Below are positions 54,960 through 64,000 of a DNA stretch of 64,000 nucleotides, in pieces (the stretch's first letter is position 1; each line of letters opens with the position of its first letter). This DNA comes from Cadophora sp. MPI-SDFR-AT-0126 (taxonomy: Eukaryota > Ascomycota > Leotiomycetes > Helotiales > Ploettnerulaceae): assembly GCA_020747065.1 (NCBI GenBank), contig JAGMVK010000021.1, positions 310,001 through 374,000 of the forward strand, written 5' to 3'. The position numbers were made by a program, and so were the translations under genes. The notes below the pieces were generated by a model. It was given only the letters and a program-made list of their open reading frames with translations. It was not told where the DNA came from and searched no databases.

Positions 54960-56573
54960 TTTTGCGTCCTTGTGCTATCTAGAGCTTCGTGCTTGTGGGA
55001 AATGGTTCATATATATGATCTTTCGTGACACTGACATATCTCATAGCCATGGTGGAGTAGTATACGAATACTAATGCGCTCTAAAGGCACTCGGTCATTT
55101 ACAAGTCTGCGAGAGGAGAGCAGCTCGCAATACAATCCCATGAAATGGAGATGACCAGCCCAGGTCGCATAGAGTAATCGAATCAAGCACTGTGAAATTT
55201 GAAGCTTTGGGTGGAGATATAATCCCTGCCCGGTACTCGTACTTTCTTGGGACTGATTGGTCTATCCGCGTTAGTGGCGCACGCTGACCAGTCAGTAGCT
55301 CTGCGGCGACCCTGAACCAGTCCTGAAAACCTCCCAGCAAGCGAAGATAGTTTTCTGACATTGGTTTCATGATACGTAAAAGAAGATAGTATCGGTCATC
55401 GCTTTCTGTAGGAAAGCTAGTGACAGCCAAGGAAAGCAAACGCGAAAGCAAATTGAGCAAACCATAACGAAATAATTATTGATGACATCAAGACGATGAG
55501 AGAGAGGTTCGTGGCAGAAGCCTAATCATTACCTTACAAGTCGAAGAAATCCAATTTTTCGGTTCTTGATATCAATAACGCAAGTTGCAAAGAGAGGAGA
55601 AAGGATATGTAGATCTGGGGATGGAATGTTGAAACGGAAACCCACTCTTTTGCGATGCTCTTGCTCGACGTGCACTTATATGGCGCAAGTGACTTGGGAA
55701 TATCTTTCAAGTCCCAAATCTTCCAGGTCGGTATTGCTTTCACTGACACAGACGTGGCTGCACTTGCACTTTCGAGGCAGCACAGCTGCCTCCGAATTTT
55801 GTCCATTCGGGGAAAATACCATGCACATCATCATCGTCATCATCATCATTATATGTACAACGTAATATTTCCAGTATCCGACTAGATCGAAAGCCACAGA
55901 CTCCTCTTGCGAAATGGAAGACACCCCCATTACCCGGCCTAGAATTCTATCGGGTGTTGACATCCACGGCGACGAAAGGCAGAGATTTGACCCTCGAAGT
56001 TCCGTATGCACCCCGAAAAGACATAATGCAGAAGGATGGATACCACTTAATCTCAGTCCGAGCGTCATGTGAGCTTCCATTTCCTGGATGGTCATGATAT
56101 GCCGCACTCGCAGCTGATGGAAGACCAGGAAGAAGTACATGTTATACGACGATAGGTGGGCACCGAACATGCAACCTGAACGGCGTGATGGGTGTACGAG
56201 AAACTACGTTGAGCAGCTGAGAAGAGCAGCCATCTTCTGCCTATACCAACCATACTGACGCCCAGGAAGATCCAACTGTGGTCGTACTTCGGAAAAGCAC
56301 AACTTCCGCGATGCCGGTCATGCTACATGACTACGAAGCAACAACGCCTCCTCCCCATATTCAAAGTACCAACCGGGCTTGAGAACATTGAACTCATGTC
56401 GTGCGGATGTCTGCCAATTGTAAGCTCATCTCGCTTCTTACTAGCGATCGAGGTCCTTTAGCAAAGTTGCATCCAGAATACAAGAGTTTCAAAGGGCGAG
56501 GAGTACGGGAAGACTCTTGATACCCTGCCGTGTCAACGTTCCGAATACCTATGCCCACCTTCAGTAGGACGGA
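54960..56573. other. Intergenic stretch of 1.6 kb
   Basis: Upstream region of the second P450 gene and of the 125-aa gene. A minus-strand open frame at 55095-55460 (121 codons, no ATG start) looks somewhat protein-like but has no motif. A short CAT/CAC microsatellite lies near 55826-55850. No confident gene. Confidence 0.4.
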
Positions 56574-57230
56574 ATGGCAGAGGAGGTTTTCGTGAGGAGA
56601 GGATTGCTATCCGCACTAGACAGGAAGTTAGGGTAAGCAAGGATCCCCTTCTACACCTTTCAAAGAGATTCTGGCGGCGACCAACTCATGCCCTGCCACA
56701 GTTTCGTGACATTCATAATCACGAGCTAATATATCCTCAATAGACGAGCGGAGAGTCGGAAACCCCATCTCGATCACGATTCGAAATTGACACATCTCGG
56801 TCTCGTCCACAGAACTCTGTTCATGCGGTTCCTCGAGTGGATCTTTGGTGGTAAACTTGAACCAGAATTCCTTGTATCAAGACGAGAGCGGGCTTTGGCA
56901 ATGTTGGCAGCGTCGGACCTTCATGAATTCATCATATTCAACAAGACGGTAGGCATCTCAAATGTTGCAAGATCTTCCAAGCACATGCCTTATCTTCTTC
57001 TCAAAAGATCCCCAGAGCGACGATTTCTGATTTCTCCAACACACTAGACCGAGGAAGGAATGGAAGCTTGGACATGGTTCAACGAATATCGGGAGAAGAT
57101 CGATTCTGCCAACGATGGATGGAGGGCGTATTCGGTACGGGGAATTGACAGTGAGGATGGTTGCATTACTGCCGATCCAGCAGCATCGGAAAGATCTTTG
57201 AGTAATTCATCACATTCACGGAACCGGTGA
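56574..57230 (+). CDS. Hypothetical protein, 125 aa, three exons
   Basis: Family not recognised. Exons 56574-56632, 56813-56948 and 57048-57230 join in one frame (GTAAGC...CCACAG, 180 nt; GTAGGC...ACACTAG, 99 nt). The product starts MAEEVFVRRGLLSALDRKLG, continues with a hydrophobic/aromatic helix (TLFMRFLEWIFGGK) and an Ala/Leu-rich helix (RRERALAMLAASDLHEF), then an acidic-aromatic stretch (EEGMEAWTWFNEYREK) and a Ser-rich end (SSHSRNR). No signal peptide. The three short exons and continuous, protein-like composition argue for a real gene, but there is no domain evidence and the first intron is long. Confidence 0.4.
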
Positions 57231-57723
57231 CGGGGTCGTGAGAGCACTGATATCCAGCAACCCGGAATGCGTGGATGGAACAACTCGGCTCGATTGCACT
57301 GTCATGTCTTGATAACAAATAACAAATAACGATATTGGTCATCGAGAGCCCTCTGGCTCCGAGGTGTTACCATGTTCATTCTAGATTGTTTCAGAGGATG
57401 AGAATAATCATGTCGACGATGAGTGGTCAAACTCCTCGAGTATTGACTTGATACAAAATTTCACGACAGAGGCGAGACTTGGCTCCTCGAAGCTTAAATT
57501 AGCGACCCAATCAAGACGAGGGCAATTCAAATCATCGCCCCATTTCGCAAGGCTGAGAATCACATAAAGACAGGCAAGGCCAGCATCGTCATCCAGATAG
57601 ATCTCTTCTCCCAGATCACTGTTCCGCAATATTCAAACAAGCACACCAAGTACGAAATTCTCAAAATTTCCCGCAAACGATCAATTCCCCTAAACAGCCA
57701 CTTTAACAAATTCGTCATCCACA
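57231..57723. other. Intergenic stretch with a coding-like minus-strand fragment
   Basis: A minus-strand frame at 57408-57629 encodes about 70 plausible residues (for example GEEIYLDDDAGLACLYVIL). It has no ATG and no upstream exon that keeps frame, so it is left as a possible relic. The remainder is promoter of the metallothionein-like gene. Confidence 0.3.
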
Positions 57724-58213
57724 ATGCCTACTCCTTCGACCTGCTGTGGAAAGAGCGGCCAAGGCTGCGTTTGGTGAGATCCTTCGTACTTTCTCTCGAG
57801 ATTTTCATGACTAACACATTTGGCAGTGCATCCCAGGCCAAGTGCTCATGCGGAGAGAAGTCTGCTCTTCATTGCAGCTGCGACAAGGCCGCCACCGAGA
57901 ACGAAGTTACTGGACCCCGCTGCTCATGTCGTACGCTCAAACCCTCCTCGATGGCATCACTAGCCAGTTCTAATACAATACCTAGGTGCTCGTCCTGCAG
58001 GAGCCTGTACATGCGACCGCGCTTCGACCGAGAACACTACTCCAAGCGGTTCCCTCTGCTCTTGTGGTTCCAGACCTGCTGGTGAGTTCCGACGATCCTA
58101 GGCAGACATTTGAATACCTCCAGACTGACACTTTGGTAGATGCCTGCACATGCGAGAAGGCATCAGATGGAGGTCTCCTCCCCACCGAGACCGACTTTAC
58201 AACCTCTCATTAG
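57724..58213 (+). CDS. Small CxC-rich, metallothionein-like protein (107 aa)
   Basis: Four exons, 57724-57773, 57827-57930, 57986-58081 and 58140-58213, join in frame (donors GTGAGA, GTACGC and GTGAGT). The product has 107 residues and 17 cysteines, almost all in CxC or CC pairs: TCCGKSGQGCVC, KCSCGEK, HCSCDKA, RCSCRARPAGACTCDRA, LCSCGSRPADACTCEKA. A roughly 35-residue unit (CSCxxRPAxACTCxxA) is repeated at least twice. No signal peptide or membrane helix, so it is probably cytosolic. I recall similar short CxC-repeat proteins as widespread and well conserved in filamentous ascomycetes. The Cys pattern suggests binding of Cu(I) or Zn(II), but metal binding is inference. None of the exons is long enough to stand out alone. 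Confidence 0.85.
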
Positions 58214-58262
58214 AGTTTCCTACCGAACACGAGCATTGATGCGTTGATTGTACAAGTACGAG

Positions 58263-58919
58263 ATGAGTTTTTGGGCGGCGTTGGGTCAGGCCTTCCTTTT
58301 GCTTTTCGAGCCTCCGGTGATATCCCCCGAATCATTGCGGAATGGTTGCTTGAAGAAACATTACACGGTCAAGAATGTCTGCTTTGGACTGTTTTGGGGG
58401 ACGGTGTTCAGTATTGGTACCAGTTATGGAGTTTGGCCGTGGTTGTGGGGATACTTGCTCGTCGATGCACACACCTTCTGCGAATATGCACCTTGTATTT
58501 GCGATCACGTACGGTTGATCCTGGTATTCATCATGTTTGCTGCTGGTACTGGTTTTGCTGTTGCATACCTGTACGCAAAACGGCCCCACGATTTCGAGCG
58601 TATTCACAAAATCGTTGAAGGCTCAACATCCTACGCCAAATCATTATACGAAGTCAAGATCCTTGCCTGTCTTGTGAAGGTTTTACCTCTATTCATGAAG
58701 CAATTGCGCATGAATTATTTCCTTTCTCGGGTGACAGATGACGATGGAGAAATCGTGGCTATCGAGGCACCGGAGGAAAAGCCTCAGAGCAAGAAGCCAA
58801 AGATGAAATTCGGTGTTCCGAAATCCATCAGGGATCAAAAGAAACAAGCTATCGAGTCTGCGCAGACAGCGGTCAACAAGCCGACTGGGAACCCTGTAGA
58901 ACCAATGAAGAAAAAATAA
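58263..58919 (+). CDS. Two-TM membrane protein, 218 aa, function unknown
   Basis: Single exon starting 49 nt after the stop of the CxC-rich gene. Two hydrophobic helices, about residues 38-67 (VCFGLFWGTVFSIGTSYGVW and following) and 83-105 (VRLILVFIMFAAGTGFAVAY), are separated by a Cys-containing loop (FCEYAPCICDH). The C-terminal half is soluble, with a helix-rich part (FERIHKIVEGSTSYAKSLYE) and a Lys/Pro-rich tail ending MKKK. A lysine-rich end after two TMs could act as an ER-retention type signal. The first ATG in the frame is at 58263; codons upstream have no ATG. No family recognised. Confidence 0.65.
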   Translation: MSFWAALGQAFLLLFEPPVISPESLRNGCLKKHYTVKNVCFGLFWGTVFSIGTSYGVWPWLWGYLLVDAHTFCEYAPCICDHVRLILVFIMFAAGTGFAVAYLYAKRPHDFERIHKIVEGSTSYAKSLYEVKILACLVKVLPLFMKQLRMNYFLSRVTDDDGEIVAIEAPEEKPQSKKPKMKFGVPKSIRDQKKQAIESAQTAVNKPTGNPVEPMKKK

Positions 58920-59188
58920 AATACTTATATCAGCAATACCCTGTCCTTCTACTATTTCTGCTGCGAAATGATGGCTGCGAGACATGGTATTATCTGGTTG
59001 ACATAAGACCTAAGGTTCCCCGTGAGATATGGTCTTTCGTTGAACAAAAAGCGAATCAACAGACAGACCTCGTACAACCAAGCTATGATATACTCATATC
59101 GCCCCACAGAAACGCCAATGACCCGACGCCAGGACCCCATACCTGCCAGTCCGATCGTAATATCCATACACATTCATGCAATACACAA

Positions 59189-59216
59189 GCTCCCTCTCCC
59201 TCTCCCTCTCCCTCCC
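59189..59216. repeat. TCCCTC microsatellite
   Basis: About four tandem copies of TCCCTC in the 3' region of the DUF1772 gene, running into a longer pyrimidine-rich tract to about 59230. Confidence 0.7.
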
Positions 59217-59237
59217 ACTCCTCCATCCCCTCACCAC

Positions 59238-59865
59238 CTACCGCAACGAAGCCCAAAACCCCAAAACCCCACTACCAACCAACAGCACCCCCCTCCCCAG
59301 ATTCAACACCCCCCACCAATCCACCAGCTGATGCGCACTCCTCTCCGCCTCCCTCATCTCCTTCTCATCCTCCCTACTCAATTCCACCTTCCCTAAAACC
59401 TCCACCTTCCTCAGCAGCTGCCTGTTCGTAGGTACCAGCACCACAAACGTGTATGGAATGATACCTATACTGAGCAGGCCGGCTAGGATGTAGCTATAGA
59501 CTTTATGTGAGAGGGAGAGCGACGTGTGCGCTTTGTAGGCGAGGTAGAAGAAGCTTGTGCTGGAGAGGAGGGCGATTGGGCTTCCGGTCTTTTTGCCGCG
59601 GTCGCTGGAGGGGAGATGATGAGTTAGTGTTGCTTTCTTGGATGACTTCAACTGATACCGAGACAAAATGAGAAGGGAGGAAAGAAGACCCAGAATATAC
59701 GTACTACATATGGCCCCATTGCTGGAGCAGGAGAGAGGGTGGGGATTCGAGGAGTCGGGGTACGGTGGTTAGGGATGTGGAGAGGGTCATGCCGGAGAGG
59801 ATGAGGGAGGAGGTTATTCCCAGTGTTTGGGCGAGGCGGATTGGAAGAGGTGTTTCTGTCGCCAT
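59238..59865 (-). CDS. DUF1772 (anthrone-oxygenase-like) four-helix membrane protein
   Basis: Exons 59865-59708 and 59604-59238 join in frame (GTAGTA donor, CACTAAC branch point, CTCCAG acceptor) to 174 residues. Four hydrophobic helices: LAQTLGITSSLILSGMTL, ALLSSTSFFYLAYKAH, VYSYILAGLLSIGIIPYTFV and GRGVLLVGSGVLGFWASL. The family hallmark lies before the last helix (AHQLVDWWGVLNLGRG, with the conserved W, N and R). Several members act as anthrone oxygenases in polyketide pathways, but many stand alone with no known role, and no polyketide synthase is nearby. The ATG at 59865 is used because codons upstream lack membrane-protein character. Confidence 0.8.
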
Positions 59866-60287
59866 GTCTGGATGCGTGGTCTCAATAGAATTGCAATATT
59901 TGTATTTGGTGTCGGATTGGAGGTGATATGTTATTGTTGAAGGTTGCACGGTGGAGCTTCATGCGGTGGCAACTTACCCCACAATGTACCCCGCGTTTTC
60001 AAGCGATCACATGTGAGAGCATTTGTTTACTTCTAAGGACTGGACGAATTCCGTTGATCCAAGAGCAGTAGCATGTCCGTAATTTGGCGTAGCAGAGCTT
60101 TAGTAATTTACGATCACACAAGTAGAGAGTACATGAGGAACTACATGTACTTGGAGGACGTAAGACATTAATCTGATTTTCGGTTAGACACTGAATAGCA
60201 GAGCACACTGAGGAAAATCCTATGCGATCATCATCTGGTCCTTCGACAAGTAGTAAATCTTTCGGTATACACTCCGCAACTTGAGTA
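59866..60287. other. Intergenic stretch
   Basis: Upstream region of the DUF1772 gene and 3' end of the GT15 gene. No gene seen. Confidence 0.6.
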
Positions 60288-61984
60288 TTACTCGTCACCT
60301 AAAATTTCATAGCCATGATAGCCATCCCCACCAAAAGCTTTCTCCCCAGCCATCGTCCATCCCTCCTTCTTCCTCAACCAGTCACCTCCAAGAAACTGCC
60401 GGATACAAGTGTCTGCGGGCTTCTTCTGCGGACTCTCCAGCGGAACCAGTTTGTAGAAATTCTCATCTATCCTTGTTGGCTCACAGCTACATTTCCCTTC
60501 TCGATGAGGAGGACAGTGGTGATTGATATTGTGCTGATACCCAATATCTCGAAAGAACCACACTTCGCTCTTCGGTAAGAACATCGCAACACTGAGAGTA
60601 TGGACTGGAGCATCGCCAAAGCGTTCGTAGAAGAATCCTCCAGCTTTGTCAAGCCAATTGAAATATGCTTCATTTGCTTCCCCTCGCCAGAAATTAAGGG
60701 AGCCAATCTCGAAGTTGGAGAAGAATTGACAGTTATTGTATTCTCCGCCATTTTCGGGGTCAAGAAGCCAGCCAAGATCTGTATCTGGGTGTATGAGATT
60801 TGGATGTGCTGCTGCGAAAGCTCGAGTACGCGACCATAGTGAAGGAAAGGAACGAGCATCGTCGAGAATGTTCATGTTGAAGCCGTATTTGAGGTTATTA
60901 TCCCGCATGAAACGAAAGACATCATAGTCTATGTCGCAAAAGTAGTGAACCTGAAAGTCAGAATTGGTGTAGCATCTTCATATGTGACCGTACCTACATC
61001 TGGCTCTACTCTCCAATACCAATCGTACTTCCCGAGGAAAGGATGTTTGTAGAAAAATCCGCTATTCCACCGACACATGTAGTGATAACTGACCATCCAT
61101 CCCTTGCCAACACCAATGGTTCCTAGATACTCCAGGCTATTCATGAATCTGCTTTCGTCGATCCAGATCGGTAGAGACCAATGTTCTTTCGGAACGACTT
61201 CATAGTAGCAATTTGCAGAGGTTAAGTTTCTCGTGGCCGCTTTGAACTCTTCAGTGAAAGGCTCATCGTTGAAAAATATCCATGGGTACTGGCACATGTC
61301 AGGAGCTTACTTAATACAATTACAAGGGTCACCTGCCTGGTATTTCCTGTTCCATCTATATTCCAGCTGGTGCATACTATGTATCATCCCCTTCAGTTCC
61401 GAATTTCTCACAAGACTTATCAGCGCCGCTTTCGGCCTTCTGTTGATCATGGAGAAATGTGGTAAATGTCCCTTCGGTAGAGCATATTTGTTATTCGAAT
61501 TGTCTTCAAGCCACCGTATAGGATCCGGTTGATCCGCCTGCGGTTGACGGAGCACAGGACGTATTGGTGTATATTTTGAAAGCGCCTGGATATCAGAAGT
61601 ACTAGACCGACCCTCTGGTATCGATACCAATAGCAGCAAAGCTAGCACCCCGCATAATATGATGGGAAATGTTCGACGAGAAGGTGCAATGCAAACCCTG
61701 ATGTCAACTTTCTGAAGTGTCCATGATGGGATTTCGGCTCACTATTGACGAATGGTTGCATATCCTGATCTGGGGAACACCCAAAAACCTCGAAATGAAG
61801 CTCTCCATGTTTTCGGCGGAGTCTTCCAGAAAGATGTGGAGTCTGGACTGTCCGACTTGATTGAGGATCTTATGGATCTGAAAGACCAGTTGCTGTTAGC
61901 TGAGAGGGAGCGGACTGGCGTGTAAGGATGTGAGCGACTGCCAAATGACCGAAACCCTCGATCAGGCATGTTCGGAGTGTTCAT
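60288..61984 (-). CDS. GT15 alpha-1,2-mannosyltransferase (KRE2/MNT1 family), Golgi type II membrane protein
   Basis: Adds alpha-1,2-mannose to glycoproteins in the Golgi. Exons 61984-61789, 61737-61337, 61288-60998 and 60950-60288 give 516 residues in one frame. The first two junctions are less certain: the first donor is a weak GTTTTT, and the second intron begins GCAGGT, a GC-AG intron placed by the conserved KYQ|YPWIFFNDEPF. The third donor is GTAGGT, giving WRVEPD|VHYFCDIDYDVFRFM. An N-terminal Ser/Arg-rich cytosolic part precedes one TM anchor (FPIILCGVLALLLLVSI) and a stem. Catalytic-domain motifs are intact: SLVRNSEL, RFMNSLEYLGTIG, YHYMCRWNSGFFY, CQFFSNFEIGSLNFWR with the nucleophile-region Glu, and GDAPVHTLSVAMFL. 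The usual GT15 core length is present. Confidence 0.88.
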
Positions 61985-63388
61985 GACTTGACTGACGGAA
62001 CCAGTTGCGAGACTTGAAATCTTTTGCTGACTTGGAGTTGTACGCTGGAAGGTACAAAAATACAGTAAGTACTAAGTTCATGTTCTTGCCCAAAATGGAA
62101 GGGACGTTCGACGAGGGTAGACCGCCTTCACACTTGATTTCAAGTAATCATTATCCCAATGCTTCAAATGTGATAGATAGTGATGGGGTTTTGCTGAAAT
62201 TGTGAGGGAGCTCTTAGTTGATACCAGCTCGAGACCTTCAAAGCTATCATGCCCGACAGCAGTGCTCCTACTTATCGACTCCTGCTTCTCCGAAAGTACT
62301 TCTGCCTCGCTTCCCCTGAGCCGTGGTGTCGATGTGAGTAGCCTTTTCCTTGACTTGCTGCTTTATAGAATCCTCTCGATCTTAGGTAGTGAAGACTATT
62401 GTTGCTACCTGAATAGGGGAATAACGCACCGCAGGCTGCACCGGCAGCGAGAAAGACACCGGCGACAGCCAGAGCTTTGCCTTTATCCGAACAAATGACT
62501 ATGTGGCGTTTTCTCATTCTTCATCAGGGGTTGCGGAAGGCTCGATATTTTATCTGGCAACTTGACGGGTGGAGGAAATTGCGTCCATTTATCTGTTTAC
62601 CCGATAGAAATCCAAAAAATAATGCAGAAATTTCGACATTTCCCCTCCTGAGATTGGCACTGGTGACTGCTGAGACATACACCTCAAGTCACTACTGCGC
62701 AACTTGTGAAATGACAGCTGCGCCTGTGGATGGCGGAGATATATTATCCTAAGCCGCGTTGAATTTTGCGATTCTCGCTTAACTGACACAAACCAAAAAG
62801 ACTCATCCGGAAAGACCTACTGGTGATGGCTGGAGCATCACGGGGGAAGAAGAAAGCTCAAAATCTCCTGATTTTCACACTTGGGAGTGGATCGCTTTGA
62901 CAGCAAAAGTCCATCAGTAGGCATATAAAAACAGGCGTTGGCCAAAGGCTGTTTGGTCATGCCACCAAAAGGATCTAAAACCAAACGCAGTAGCACTTAA
63001 CTCACAGTATCCAGATGCCCATCACGCATTATCGCCGTACATTCTCAAGCCATTGGTTGAGTCCATTCGCATTCGCTCGCTAGCTCAACGATCTGAATTT
63101 GATTACAACGTTGTAGACATACACATTTCATCGTGTCGCTCTCCTCCCTCTCCACACCAAGTAAACCTCAACGCCATATGTCCGTCCTGAGTTCCGACAT
63201 ATCCGTCCGCAGCTCAATGAGCACAACACATATCGTACCTCAAGCAGTCCATCCGTGGAAAATGCTATCTGTTAGCCAAGCCTGAACGCCGTCGCAAATT
63301 TGTTCATGGAGCCAATCGATCGTCGAATCAAAATCGCAGAACAACAAAGTAGATACGATCAGATTCAACGGGAATCCTTAGTCCTTTT
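61985..63388. other. Intergenic stretch of 1.4 kb
   Basis: This lies between the GT15 start and the HIR1 end. Minus-strand frame 62272-62517 contains an Ala/Gly-rich hydrophobic stretch (LAVAGVFLAAGAACGALF) that could be an exon, but no joining exons were found. Nothing else supported. Confidence 0.4.
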
Positions 63389-64000
63389 TTATGCCCCGTT
63401 TTCATCATCGTCCATCCCGAGGACTCTTGCGTATTGCACAGTCAACCGCTGCAAGTCGCGGAATTTACCTGTGTTATATTAGATCTGACCACTTTGTTTG
63501 CGCGGGAAGAGACTTACCCAATATTAATACAACTTCCTTCAGCAGTTCTTTTCTATCCCAACCACACAGCGTCTCACTCTCGCTATCCGTGTCGTCCTCT
63601 TCATGTAGGATACCACCCATAATACTGCGCAGAAGCTCTTCGACCTTGGCTTTGAGTCCTTCAGCGCCGAGTCGCTTCGCATACATGAACAGATAGATCC
63701 GGAACTCCTCTTTAGCGTCTAGTTGCATAGCAGCTGCAACACGGTTCTCAAGATGTGCGATACTGACACCTGACTCGAAGCCTTCGAAACCTTCTTTGGA
63801 GAGAAGGGTCTTGATGAGTCGCTGGAGCGTGTATGCTCTGCCTTTGAGAAGAACTTCGTTGGTGGTGTGTCTCTCGAGGTGAGGAATAATTCCGGCAGAG
63901 ACATTGGAAGAATCGACTTCGCCATCGCGCTTGGTGTCTGGGCCAACACCCGTTGACTGAAGACTGCTGATGGATGAATCATTCGAGTTCCAGTACTGAC
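63389..64000 (-). CDS. hir1: HIR1/HIRA histone-regulatory protein, C-terminal end (partial)
   Basis: Last two exons of a gene entering from the right edge. Exon 64000-63518 is open to the window end. A GTAAGT...ACACAG intron (63517-63469) leads to the final exon 63468-63389. The sequence carries LLKGRAYTLQRLIKTLL, SIAHLENRVAAAMQLDAKEE, RIYLFMYAKRLGAEGLKAKV, CGWDRKELLKEVVLILG|KF and RDLQRLTVQYARVLGM, which I recognise as the C-terminal region of fungal HIR1, a subunit of the HIR histone H3-H4 chaperone complex that assembles nucleosomes outside S phase. The WD40 repeats would lie beyond the window. The assignment is from the C-terminal motifs only. Confidence 0.7.

Noticed and set aside
55676..56170. 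Minus-strand frame of 164 codons with a Met run
   Set aside because: The Met run comes from a CAT microsatellite; the rest has no motif and no start context.

Overview
The window is nuclear DNA of a filamentous ascomycete (Pezizomycotina). Most genes carry one to six short introns (about 40-220 nt) with GTAAGT/GTATGT-type donors and CTAAC/CTAAT-type branch points. The families are typical of filamentous fungi: an NDT80-like regulator with the VDAIYRPHVVHHT-type tail, a GH3-GNAT fusion, GT15 mannosyltransferase, GH72/X8 protein, DUF1772 protein and HIR1. I think Leotiomycetes is likely, but that is an impression and not something the sequence proves. No transposon, rRNA gene or CRISPR array was recognised.

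Layout. 1-1616: start of a P-type Ca2+-ATPase (minus, continues off the left edge). 1617-6932: no convincing gene. 6933-7435: a three-exon gene for an 85-residue secreted cysteine-rich protein. 8330-16061 (minus): a disordered two-TM protein, a mitochondrial ABC1/ADCK kinase-like protein and a NOL8/Nop8-like nucleolar RNA-binding protein. 16247-16480: a tRNA-like Pol III signature. 17105-19831: a large disordered protein. 20492-22735 (minus): an orphan 213-residue protein and a D-amino-acid oxidase with a peroxisomal-type tail. 24244-26357: a GH72/X8-like cell-wall protein that has lost its nucleophile. 26701-26858: a dense palindrome cluster inside a 3.4-kb gene-poor gap. 29799-36711: a one-pass membrane protein, a membrane-anchored spermidine-synthase-like protein and a P450.

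37447-51478 is the centre of interest. Five neighbouring genes correspond to the N-acetylglucosamine (GlcNAc) catabolic cluster known from Trichoderma reesei: GlcNAc-6-phosphate deacetylase (dac1), GH3-GNAT fusion (nag3-like), NDT80-like regulator (ron1-like), GlcNAc-kinase-type hexokinase (hxk3-like) and glucosamine-6-phosphate deaminase (dam1). Together they would take chitin-derived GlcNAc to GlcNAc-6-P, glucosamine-6-P and fructose-6-P under a local regulator. Two divergent promoters (dac1/nag3 and hxk3/dam1) organise the block. The GlcNAc transporter ngt1 of that cluster is not in the window.

52614-64000: a carboxylesterase C-terminal relic, a second P450, a small orphan gene, a metallothionein-like CxC-rich protein, a two-TM protein, a DUF1772 protein, a GT15 mannosyltransferase and the C-terminus of HIR1 at the right edge. 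Gene models were spliced by hand from reading-frame continuity and splice signals; exon edges are inferences unless stated otherwise.
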